From positions 1 through 43,230 of the forward strand of contig NZ_LUUI01000160.1 of the NCBI RefSeq assembly GCF_001644015.1: DNA of 43,230 bases, written 5' to 3'. Within the stretch, counting starts at the first letter, position 1. Every line of letters begins with the position of its first letter. A program made the position numbers and the translations under genes. Shown in pieces: positions 35,186-43,230 of the stretch. The notes below the pieces were generated by a model, which saw only the letters and a program-made list of their open reading frames with translations, searched no databases and was not told where the DNA came from. This DNA comes from Methylomonas lenta. Its GTDB lineage: Bacteria; Pseudomonadota; Gammaproteobacteria; Methylococcales; Methylomonadaceae.

Positions 35186-37807
35186 ATGCCAATATCTAAA
35201 ACCCAAACACCGGATACTCTGATTACGCAAAAGTCGACTAAAAAGCCTCCGCGTAATCGCGCTAGCGGTATCCCCAGAATCGTGGGTATCGGCGCGTCTG
35301 CTGGTGGCCTGGAAGCACTGGAAGCCTTTTTATCTCATATGCCTGCCGATAGTGGCTTGGCTTTCGTCATCATTCAGCATCTTGATCCCGTACATAAAGG
35401 AGTTATGCCGGAGTTGTTGCAACGCATTACCCCCATGCGAGTCACTCAGGCTGGCAATCGCATGAAGGTAAAAGCCAATTGCGTGTATGTGATACCGCCA
35501 AATAAGGACCTCTCCGTTCTGCATGGCAGTCTGTATTTACTGGATCCAGTTGCTGCGCGCGGCCTGCGTCTATCGATAGATTTCTTTTTTCGTTCATTGG
35601 CCGAAGATCAACACGAACGTGCGATTGGGGTGATTTTGTCCGGCATGGGCAGTGATGGTACCTTGGGGTTACGTGCCATCAAAGAAAATGCTGGACTGTC
35701 GTTGGTGCAAGACCCGGAAACCGCTAAATTTGATGCCATGCCGCGTAGCGTTATTCAGGCCGGACTGGCTGATATTGTGGCGCCGGCGCAAGAATTGCCA
35801 ACACATATCATCAACTATCTCAATCATAGTCATCATGTTGCCGATAGCAGCATTGTCGGCTCAGAACCGATTTTGCCACTTAAATCGCAAAATAGCCTGG
35901 AGCAGATCATCATTCTGTTACGCGAACGTACCAGCCATGATTTCTCACTGTATAAAAAAAACACGATTTATCGGCGTATAGAGCGTCGCATGGGTTTACA
36001 TAAAATTGATGCGATTGCCAGTTATGTGCGGTATTTGCGCGAAAATCCTCATGAGCTGGACTTGCTGTTTAAAGAACTTTTAATTGGCGTGACTAATTTT
36101 TTTCGAGACCCTGCTGTATGGGAACAGCTTAAAACCGTTGCTCTGCCAGCATTATTGGATAACTATCTTATGGGCAAGCCTCTGCGTGCGTGGGTGCCGG
36201 CCTGCAGTACCGGAGAAGAAGCGTACTCACTGGCCATGGTCTTTAACGAAGTGTTGAATCAACGTCAATCTCAAACAGGATTTTCGCTGCAAATCTTTGC
36301 TACCGATTTGGATGACGACGCGATTGAGAAAGCCAGGCAAGGTTTTTACCGGGCTAATATTAGTGAGGATGTGTCCACCGAACGGCTTAAGCGTTTTTTT
36401 ATCCAGGAAGAAAACGGCTATAGGATAAGTAAAACCATACGCGAGATGGTGATTTTTGCCCCGCAAAATATCATCATGGACCCACCGTTTACCAAGCTGG
36501 ACATCATCAGTTGCCGAAACCTAATGATCTATCTTGATCAACAGCTACAGAATAAATTAATTCCGTTATTCCACTACGCCTTGACCGCTCATGGTCTGTT
36601 AATGCTGGGTAATGCCGAAACGATTGGTAGTCAGATTAGCTTGTTTAAGCCGATTGATAAAAACGCACGTCTCTATCAGCGCATTGATAATATTTTACCA
36701 ATGACTTCCTCGCTAGAGTTTCCGATCAAATATTTCCCAGTGTCTGTTTTAGCAGAAAAAGAGCCCAGGAGTACTCAATCTATGACCGGCCAGCCCGCAA
36801 ATCTTGAAACGCTAACAGAACAATTTTTGCTTAGGCACTTCACCCCAGCGGCCGTGTTGGTGAATACAGATGGCGACATTGTTTATATTTCAGGTCGCAC
36901 CGGCAAATATCTGGAACCGGCGGCCGGCAAGGCTAATTGGAATATCTATGCCATGGCGCGTGAAGGGTTGCGTAATGAACTGGCGCTGGCGTTAAAGAAG
37001 GCACAGCGACAACCAGAAGCCGTTTTCGTACCGGATTTAACTCTAGACATGAATGGCATACCTCATTCGATCAACCTGACTGTGCAAGCCCTTACGTCAC
37101 CCGATCTACTGTGCAATAAATTAATTGTCGTTTTTAACGATATCGCCCCGCCTTTAAGCGGCAAGTTGCGACGCCGCAAACCCGGCGCTATACAGAAACT
37201 TTTAGAAACTCAATTACAGCAGGCTTTGGAAGATTTACAGACTACCCGCGAGGAAATGCAAAGCTCTCAGGAAGAACTCAAATCCGCCAACGAAGAACTG
37301 CAGTCATCCAACGAAGAATTACAATCCACCAACGAAGAACTCAACACCTCAAAAGAAGAAATGCAGTCTTTGAACGAAGAATTGCAAACGGTGAATGCAG
37401 AGCTGCAATCAAAAGTTGAAGACCTGACCTGGGTGAACAACGATATGAAAAACTTGCTTGATAGCATGGAAATCGCCACGGTTTTTCTGGACAATCAACT
37501 CAAGATCAGACGTTTCACCAGTTACGCCACTCATTTATTCAAACTGATACCCGGCGATTTGGGGCGGCAATTGTCTGATATCGTTACCGACCTGGATTAC
37601 CCGCAATTCATGGCGGATATCCAAAAAGTGGCGCAGACTCTGGCCTTTATCGACCAACAGATTAAAACCTTCGATAATCGCTGGTTTAAAGTGCGCATCA
37701 TGCCTTACCGAACGCAGGATAATGTGATTGACGGTGTGGTGATTACCTTTGTCGATATTTGTGAGATCAAACAGCTGGAGGCTGAGTTACGAGACAAAAT
37801 CGAATGA
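35186..37807 (+). CDS. CheB-CheR fusion with coiled coil and PAS domain
   Basis: An 873-residue multidomain protein. A CheB methylesterase domain (about 30-215) has the triad Ser38 (GIGASAGG), His (IIQHLDP) and Asp (LSGMGSDGT). A CheR methyltransferase follows (about 230-500: NTIYRRIERRMGLHKI, LLIGVTNFFRDPAVWEQL, WVPACSTGEEAYSLAM, ISCRNLMIYLD). Then a PAS-like segment, a highly regular coiled coil (SSQEELKSANEELQSSNEELQSTNEELN, about 690-750) and a final PAS domain (about 755-870). It lacks the CheB receiver. It acts on receptor-like methylation or another signal and is independent of a visible chemotaxis operon. It overlaps the next gene (ATGA). Confidence 0.93.
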   Translation: MPISKTQTPDTLITQKSTKKPPRNRASGIPRIVGIGASAGGLEALEAFLSHMPADSGLAFVIIQHLDPVHKGVMPELLQRITPMRVTQAGNRMKVKANCVYVIPPNKDLSVLHGSLYLLDPVAARGLRLSIDFFFRSLAEDQHERAIGVILSGMGSDGTLGLRAIKENAGLSLVQDPETAKFDAMPRSVIQAGLADIVAPAQELPTHIINYLNHSHHVADSSIVGSEPILPLKSQNSLEQIIILLRERTSHDFSLYKKNTIYRRIERRMGLHKIDAIASYVRYLRENPHELDLLFKELLIGVTNFFRDPAVWEQLKTVALPALLDNYLMGKPLRAWVPACSTGEEAYSLAMVFNEVLNQRQSQTGFSLQIFATDLDDDAIEKARQGFYRANISEDVSTERLKRFFIQEENGYRISKTIREMVIFAPQNIIMDPPFTKLDIISCRNLMIYLDQQLQNKLIPLFHYALTAHGLLMLGNAETIGSQISLFKPIDKNARLYQRIDNILPMTSSLEFPIKYFPVSVLAEKEPRSTQSMTGQPANLETLTEQFLLRHFTPAAVLVNTDGDIVYISGRTGKYLEPAAGKANWNIYAMAREGLRNELALALKKAQRQPEAVFVPDLTLDMNGIPHSINLTVQALTSPDLLCNKLIVVFNDIAPPLSGKLRRRKPGAIQKLLETQLQQALEDLQTTREEMQSSQEELKSANEELQSSNEELQSTNEELNTSKEEMQSLNEELQTVNAELQSKVEDLTWVNNDMKNLLDSMEIATVFLDNQLKIRRFTSYATHLFKLIPGDLGRQLSDIVTDLDYPQFMADIQKVAQTLAFIDQQIKTFDNRWFKVRIMPYRTQDNVIDGVVITFVDICEIKQLEAELRDKIE

Positions 37808-40089
37808 AAAAATCAGACAACCACCTGGATGATGAGGACAAACAGCCAACCTTAACCCAGCAGCCACTCTTAGTAAAATCGGACAAGCAACCCAGCCATT
37901 CATGGAGTAACGCAAAATTAGTCCACGAATTACAAGTACATCAGCTCGAACTGGAAATGCAAAATCAGCAATTGCAAATCCATCAAATTGAGCTGGAAAA
38001 TCAGAATAATGTGCTCCGCAGGACGCAAGTAGAATTGGACGGCGCCCGGGAGCGCTACACCCATCTGTATGACTTTGCACCTATGGCTTATTTTACCTTG
38101 GACAGCCAGAGTCATATTATTCAGGCCAATCATGCTGCAGCCAAATTACTCGACATACCCCGCGCCAGATTATGTCAACAACGTTTTATGGCCCTGGTGA
38201 GTGACCACGCACGATCCAGTTTTATCGCTTTTTTAGCAAAAGCCCTGAGCTCTAACCAGCGCGAATCGGCTGAGTTTGAGCTGCAACTTAAAAACCGGTC
38301 CATTATTGTTGCGATCGAGGCCCATACAGAACCCTATCAGCCACACTGTCTGGTTATTGTGAGCGATATTACCGAACGTAAACAACACGATCGTGAATTA
38401 CAACTGGCGGCTATGGTGTATATGGCCATCGGCGAAGCCATCATGGTCCTGGATCCAAATAACCAGATTATTGCTATTAACCCAGCGTTTACAGCGTTAA
38501 CCGGCTATACAGAGCAAGAAGCCTTAGGTCAATATAGTGATCTGCTGAATTCCGGTCGGCATGATAGAGACTTTTACAGCAACCTGTGGGCCGTGTTACT
38601 GAAAACAGGCCATTGGCAAGGCGAAATCTGGGATAAGCGTAAAAACGGTGATTACTTCCCGACCTGGATGACTATTCATACCAGTTACGATGCCGAAGGT
38701 GAAGTGCGGCAACGGGTGGTGACGTTTTCTGATATGACCGAACAGAAAAAGAACGAAGCCTTGATCTGGAAACAAGCCAACTTTGATCCACTCACCGGTT
38801 TACCCAACCGCAGCATGTTTCACGAGCGGCTGCAATTAGCCATCAAACAGACGCATCGCGATCATAAGTCGCTGGCACTGCTGTTTCTCGATCTGGACCG
38901 CTTTAAGGATGTTAATGACACTCTGGGACATGAAGTCGGCGATCAGTTACTGATAGAGGTGGCGAATAGGCTTAAAAGCTGTGTGCGCGAGGTTGATACC
39001 GTAGCCCGGTTGGGTGGTGATGAATTTACCATCATCCTGGGTGAGCTGGAGGATTTGAGCAGTATCGATCGGGTCGCTGATGCGCTGCTTCAGTGCTTGA
39101 GCGAACCCTATGAGATACAGAACGAAACAGTCTATATCTCCGTCAGCATTGGTATTACGCTTTGTCCCAACGATGCGGAAGAACTGGGAGCACTGGTAAA
39201 AAATGCCGACCAAGCCATGTATGCGGCTAAAGAAGCCGGGCGCAATCATTTTTGTTATTTCACGCCGGCCATGCAGGAATCTGCCGAGAATAGAATCTAC
39301 CTGGCCAACGATTTACGCGGCGCACTCGCTGCTCATCAATTCTTACTTTATTATCAACCTATCGTCGACTTGAAGATGAGGGAAATGCATAAAGCAGAGG
39401 TGCTGATACGCTGGTTGCATCCGCAAAGAGGTTTGGTCAATCCTGCTGAATTTATCAATATTGCCGAGGAAACCGGGTTTATTATCGAAATGGGAAATTG
39501 GGTTTTTAATGAAGCCGTCAAACAGGTCAAACTCTGGCGGGCAAAATTCGATCCGCAATTTCAAATTAGTGTGAACAAATCACCGATTCAATTTCGTCAG
39601 CGTATGGGTAATCAAGATTGGCTAGAACGTATGCTGGAAATTGGTATGCCCAAGGGCAGCATTGTGGTTGAAATTACTGAAAGTCTGCTGATGGATGTTT
39701 CCAGCGACGTGTCAGACAAATTATTATCTTTTCGCGATGCCGGTTTTCAGGTCTCTCTGGACGATTTTGGCACCGGTTATTCATCATTGTCTTACTTGAA
39801 TAAATACCATATCGATTATTTGAAAATCGATCAGTCGTTTGTGCGAAATCTTACCTCAGGCATCAGTGATTTGGCATTGTGTAAAGCCATGATCGTCATG
39901 GCGCACGAACTGGGCATGAAGGTCATTGCAGAAGGCATAGAGTCTGAGTTGCAACGTGAACTTTTGTTAGCCGCAGGTTGCGACTTTGGGCAAGGCTACC
40001 TGTTCTCCAAGCCGATCAATGCGGATGATTTTGAAAAATTGTTTCAACCTAAGGTGTTTAATTGGCCAGAATTAACTCGTTGTTATTAA
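37804..40089 (+). CDS. PAS-GGDEF-EAL c-di-GMP signalling protein
   Basis: A 761-residue soluble protein. The N-terminal coiled coil (LVHELQVHQLELEMQNQQL) precedes two PAS domains (about 75-190 and 200-315). GGDEF is intact (VARLGGDEFTIIL, about 405). The EAL domain has EVL in place of EAL (KAEVLIRWLHP), a variant known in active enzymes such as RocR, and keeps ITESLLMD, DDFGTGYSS, YLKIDQSFV, IAEGIES and DFGQGYLFSKP. It may therefore both make and break c-di-GMP. The start overlaps the CheB-CheR stop by 4 bp, so the two are coupled. Confidence 0.93.
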   Translation: MKKSDNHLDDEDKQPTLTQQPLLVKSDKQPSHSWSNAKLVHELQVHQLELEMQNQQLQIHQIELENQNNVLRRTQVELDGARERYTHLYDFAPMAYFTLDSQSHIIQANHAAAKLLDIPRARLCQQRFMALVSDHARSSFIAFLAKALSSNQRESAEFELQLKNRSIIVAIEAHTEPYQPHCLVIVSDITERKQHDRELQLAAMVYMAIGEAIMVLDPNNQIIAINPAFTALTGYTEQEALGQYSDLLNSGRHDRDFYSNLWAVLLKTGHWQGEIWDKRKNGDYFPTWMTIHTSYDAEGEVRQRVVTFSDMTEQKKNEALIWKQANFDPLTGLPNRSMFHERLQLAIKQTHRDHKSLALLFLDLDRFKDVNDTLGHEVGDQLLIEVANRLKSCVREVDTVARLGGDEFTIILGELEDLSSIDRVADALLQCLSEPYEIQNETVYISVSIGITLCPNDAEELGALVKNADQAMYAAKEAGRNHFCYFTPAMQESAENRIYLANDLRGALAAHQFLLYYQPIVDLKMREMHKAEVLIRWLHPQRGLVNPAEFINIAEETGFIIEMGNWVFNEAVKQVKLWRAKFDPQFQISVNKSPIQFRQRMGNQDWLERMLEIGMPKGSIVVEITESLLMDVSSDVSDKLLSFRDAGFQVSLDDFGTGYSSLSYLNKYHIDYLKIDQSFVRNLTSGISDLALCKAMIVMAHELGMKVIAEGIESELQRELLLAAGCDFGQGYLFSKPINADDFEKLFQPKVFNWPELTRCY

Positions 40090-40200
40090 ACTGAGTCGCT
40101 CCAGCCAACTGCGCCAAACCCTTTTAGGTTACGGGTTATAAAAAGGCTTAATCGGTATTACTGCTATCGCCACATAATATTTCAGTAGGGTGCAAAACTT

Positions 40201-40620
40201 ATGTCATTAGATGATCTTGATGCCTGGATGTGGGCAGAAGCCTGTGCCATGCTGAATCGAGCAGATCGATTGCATAGACAATTTTTTAGACCGGCCGATT
40301 TGCATGCCAGACCACCCACTTGGGAGCCACTGGTCGACATTTACGAAACGCGGCAAGAATTTAAAATCATGATGGCGCTGCCCGGTGTTGCACCAGAGCA
40401 TCTACAAGTGATATTGGAAGGCACGCATCTGATGGTTAGCGGCAAACGCCATTTGCCAGTCAGTCCGGAAGCCGAAATCAAACGACTTGAAATACCCTAT
40501 GGACGTTTTGAACGGCGTCTTGAACTCCCGGTAGGTGATTATGAATTGGGTGGCCGTGAGCTTGCAAACGGTTGTTTGATCCTTACGCTAAAAAAACATA
40601 CAGGCTCCCATGGACATTAA
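40201..40620 (+). CDS. Hsp20/alpha-crystallin small heat-shock protein
   Basis: A 139-residue small chaperone. The alpha-crystallin domain (about 45-135) starts at WEPLVDIYETRQEFKIMMALPGVAPEHLQVILEGTHLMVSGKR and continues with IKRLEIPYGRFERRLELPVG and the terminal ELANGCLILTLKK; the usual C-terminal I-x-I motif is replaced by CLILTL and the tail is GSHGH. It prevents aggregation of unfolded proteins. Its end overlaps the lon start by 11 bp, so chaperone and protease are made together. Confidence 0.92.
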   Translation: MSLDDLDAWMWAEACAMLNRADRLHRQFFRPADLHARPPTWEPLVDIYETRQEFKIMMALPGVAPEHLQVILEGTHLMVSGKRHLPVSPEAEIKRLEIPYGRFERRLELPVGDYELGGRELANGCLILTLKKHTGSHGH

Positions 40621-43015
40621 GGATCTGAAAAAGCTATTCCAAGCGGATGAGCACAACGCGGAGAAATCACTTACCGAACTAAGCAGTGAAAATAAATCAT
40701 CTTCGCTAACAGTGCCGGAGGACGCACTGATCGTTATACCTATGCTGGAAACTGTATTGTTTCCACAAGTGTTGCATCCGTTAGTCATCGGCCGTAAAAA
40801 ATCGATTGCCGCTTTGCAACAAGCCATACGTTCGGAAAAGCCCGTTGGCTTGTTGATGCAAAAATATGAGACTGATGCCGATCCGGAACCGGACGATCTT
40901 TACGACATTGGTACCGTAGCCGAGGTTTTACGCTATATCACCACACCTGACGGCACACATCATGTGGTCTGCCAGGGTGTGAAACGCTTTCGTGTCATAA
41001 CATTTTTACCGGATTACCCTTATCTGGTGGCCCGCGTGGAATTGATTACCGAACCTGACTCTGATTCCAAGGATATTGAGGCGCGGATGATCACGGTTAA
41101 GCAAAAGGCCATGGAGGTGCTTAGTTTGACAGGACAACCGCCGACAGAAGTGGTTAATGCCATTCAATCGGTCACTGCACCTGCCTTATTGGCTGATTTG
41201 ATTGCCAGTTATCTGATTACAAAACCCGAGGAAAAACAGCAATTACTGGCGTTGTTTGATATTCAGGCGCGTTTCGACAAAGTGCTTGAACTCCTCAATT
41301 ATAAGATTGAAGTCTTAAAGCTTTCCAATCAGATCAACGAACAAACCCAGGAAAGTATGGGGCAGCATCAGCGGGAATATGTCCTGCGCGAACAACTTAA
41401 AGCCATTCAGAAAGAATTGGGCGAAACCGAAGGCAATCTGGCTGAAATTGAAGAGCTTAGAAAAGCCATTAATGACGCGAAGATGCCTGATGAAGTAGAA
41501 AAACAGGCGCTTAAGGAACTGAGTCGTTTGCAGCATATGCCTGATGCCAGCGGTGAATATTCCATGATACGCACCTATTTGGATTGGTTAACCGAACTGC
41601 CGTGGTCAAAAGCCAGCCCAGGCGTGATTGATATTGGCCAAGCCAGGCAAATCCTGGATGAGGATCATTACGGCCTGGATAAAGTTAAGCAGCGCATTTT
41701 GGAGTTTTTGGCTGTGCGCAAGTTAAATCCGCATGGCAAAAGTCCGATTTTGTGTTTTGTCGGCCCGCCAGGTGTCGGCAAAACCTCGCTGGGACGCAGT
41801 ATTGCCCGTGCCAGTGGGCGAGAATTTGTGCGCATTAGTCTGGGTGGCACACATGATGAAGCCGAGATTCGTGGGCATCGACGCACCTATATCGGCGCGC
41901 TGCCCGGAAACATCATCCAATCAATACGCAAGGCAGGCACTCATAATCCGGTATTTATGCTGGATGAAATGGATAAACTGAGCGCCAGTTTTCAGGGCGA
42001 CCCATCCTCCGCATTGTTGGAAGTATTGGACCCGGAACAAAATTCAAGCTTTCGCGACAATTATCTGGGTGTGGCGTTTGATTTAAGCCATGTCATGTTT
42101 ATTGGTACGGCTAATGTGCTGGATAGCATACCGATGCCGCTGAGAGATCGCATGGAAGTGATAGAACTCACCGGTTACACCCTGGATGAAAAAGCCCAGA
42201 TAGCCAGGCGTTATCTGATTGGTCGTCAGTTAGAAACCAACGGTTTGACGCCAGAGCAATGCAGCATCACGGATGAAGCCATACAAACCATTATTCAGGA
42301 CTATACCCGCGAGGCGGGCTGTCGAAATCTGGAACGCGAAATTGGTTCAGTATTTCGCCGCGTAGCCATGCAAATTGCTGAAGACCAACTACTGAGTCGA
42401 AAAATTGAAGTTGCACATATTCCGGAAATTCTTGGACCCAGAAAATTTGAAAGCGAAGTATTGATGCGCACTAGCGTGCCGGGCGTGGCGACCGGTTTGG
42501 CGTGGACACCGGTTGGCGGAGATATTCTATTTATTGAAGCTGCCAAAGTGGCGGGCAGCGGTCAGTTGATACTAACCGGGCAGCTCGGCGATGTGATGAA
42601 AGAAAGCGCCCAAGCGGCATTGAGTCTGGTGAAATCACACGCGACTGCCTTATCTTTGGACCCCCATATATTCAAAAAACACGACATTCATGTGCATGTG
42701 CCCGCTGGGGCTATCCCCAAAGACGGCCCCAGTGCCGGCGTTGCCATGTTCACTGCCTTATATTCAGCATTTTCAGAGCGTACGGTTAAAAGCGACATCG
42801 CCATGACAGGCGAAATTAGCCTGCGCGGCATGGTGCTACCCGTGGGTGGCATAAAGGAAAAAGTAATTGCTGCGGCGCGTGCCGGCATAACAACCGTCAT
42901 GCTGCCAGCCAGGAATCAACGCGACTTTGAAGAAATTCCTGAAGCCGTCAGAAAACAACTTAACTTTGTCTGGCTGGAACGTGTTGAAGACGCTTTACAA
43001 AGTATAGAAATATAG
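40610..43015 (+). CDS. lon: ATP-dependent protease Lon (LonA type)
   Basis: An 801-residue Lon protease. The N-terminal domain (about 40-240: IPMLETVLFPQVLHPLVIGRKKSIAAL) follows a non-conserved acidic/Ser-rich leader; the AAA+ module has Walker A GPPGVGKTSLG (near 385) and Walker B VFMLDEMDK; the proteolytic domain contains PKDGPSAG with Ser708 and GGIKEK with Lys751 as the catalytic dyad. It degrades misfolded and regulatory proteins. Its place directly behind hsp20 and not beside clpX suggests an additional Lon copy, which cannot be confirmed from this window. Confidence 0.95.
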   Translation: MDIKDLKKLFQADEHNAEKSLTELSSENKSSSLTVPEDALIVIPMLETVLFPQVLHPLVIGRKKSIAALQQAIRSEKPVGLLMQKYETDADPEPDDLYDIGTVAEVLRYITTPDGTHHVVCQGVKRFRVITFLPDYPYLVARVELITEPDSDSKDIEARMITVKQKAMEVLSLTGQPPTEVVNAIQSVTAPALLADLIASYLITKPEEKQQLLALFDIQARFDKVLELLNYKIEVLKLSNQINEQTQESMGQHQREYVLREQLKAIQKELGETEGNLAEIEELRKAINDAKMPDEVEKQALKELSRLQHMPDASGEYSMIRTYLDWLTELPWSKASPGVIDIGQARQILDEDHYGLDKVKQRILEFLAVRKLNPHGKSPILCFVGPPGVGKTSLGRSIARASGREFVRISLGGTHDEAEIRGHRRTYIGALPGNIIQSIRKAGTHNPVFMLDEMDKLSASFQGDPSSALLEVLDPEQNSSFRDNYLGVAFDLSHVMFIGTANVLDSIPMPLRDRMEVIELTGYTLDEKAQIARRYLIGRQLETNGLTPEQCSITDEAIQTIIQDYTREAGCRNLEREIGSVFRRVAMQIAEDQLLSRKIEVAHIPEILGPRKFESEVLMRTSVPGVATGLAWTPVGGDILFIEAAKVAGSGQLILTGQLGDVMKESAQAALSLVKSHATALSLDPHIFKKHDIHVHVPAGAIPKDGPSAGVAMFTALYSAFSERTVKSDIAMTGEISLRGMVLPVGGIKEKVIAAARAGITTVMLPARNQRDFEEIPEAVRKQLNFVWLERVEDALQSIEI

Positions 43016-43230
43016 TCCGTACATCCCAGAAAGCCTGCTTTAATTTATTGCTCTAAACCGCCGATGCGGCAAATCAATTTGTGCAATGCAGATTGCATAG
43101 GTATTTATACTTATATCCATTTTTTTAATGGGAATGCATTATTTATAAAGGGAGATACGTTACGTGCTTAGGATTTCGCCAAAATTAACTTCCTCCTATG
43201 GTTCCCATGCTCCGCGTCAATGCCATTAAG
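43016..43230. other. Window end, intergenic
   Basis: No gene is visible. A TGCAAT-N4-ATTGCA palindrome lies at 43082-43097 and a weak hairpin (CCATT with AATGG) near 43117-43132. The last bases (GGTTCCCATGCTCC...) resemble the start of a common extragenic repeat, but it runs off the window. Confidence 0.3.

Noticed and set aside
1-43230. CRISPR arrays, tRNA and rRNA genes, prophage or integrase genes
   Set aside because: I looked for spaced direct repeats, tRNA-like ends, rRNA motifs and phage genes on both strands and saw none.
43195-43230. Possible start of a GTTCCCA-type extragenic repeat
   Set aside because: Cut off by the window end and only loosely similar, so it cannot be called.

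Overview
The window is a stretch of gammaproteobacterial chromosome of moderate GC (mid-40s percent by eye). Gene content and order (greB and slyD; hflKC; a gspF-to-gspD type II secretion block; nadB divergent from rpoE-rseA-mucB-mucD; a methylotroph-style set of PAS, c-di-GMP and two-component proteins) suggest an environmental gammaproteobacterium, possibly a Methylococcales methanotroph. That placement is inference: no methane-oxidation gene, rRNA or tRNA is present to settle it.

Layout. 0-3.5 kb: a REP-like palindrome, greB (minus), slyD, hflK-hflC. 3.6-12.4 kb: a compact, mostly overlapping type II secretion operon, gspF-G-H-I-J-K-L-M-(C-like)-D, with no gspE ATPase and no prepilin peptidase. 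12.4-17.7 kb: nadB (minus) divergent from the sigma-E envelope-stress operon, closed by a clear terminator. 17.7-19.3 kb: a 0.6 kb gap holding a near-perfect CRP operator in front of a lipoprotein lytic transglycosylase. 19.35-23.7 kb (minus): a four-gene signalling operon with a GlrK/QseE-like kinase whose phosphoacceptor His is Arg, a QseG-like lipoprotein, a canonical histidine kinase and an OmpR-type regulator. 23.8-27.4 kb: gene remnants (one recognisable as fumC) interleaved with small iron/redox genes: a bacterioferritin-like protein, a HbpS/GlcG protein, a rubredoxin-metallo-beta-lactamase fusion, a DCC protein and a beta/gamma-crystallin protein. 27.4-31.3 kb: a 119-bp MITE, a BON-MscS channel, a DUF2254 membrane protein and a conserved unknown. 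31.4-40.1 kb: a FixL/FixJ-like pair, an AT-rich islet with a stand-alone M41 (FtsH-type) peptidase flanked by two DUF2934 mini-proteins, then a CheB-CheR-PAS protein overlapping a PAS-GGDEF-EAL protein. 40.2-43.0 kb: hsp20 overlapping a Lon protease gene.

How it fits together. Much of the window concerns the envelope and protein quality control: HflKC (which controls FtsH), sigma-E with MucD, a GlrK/QseG-like sensory operon, lytic transglycosylase, MscS, Hsp20-Lon and an orphan FtsH-type peptidase domain. The strongest candidates for something undescribed are the pseudokinase-QseG-kinase-regulator operon at 19.35-23.7 kb and the M41/DUF2934 islet at 33.4-34.9 kb.
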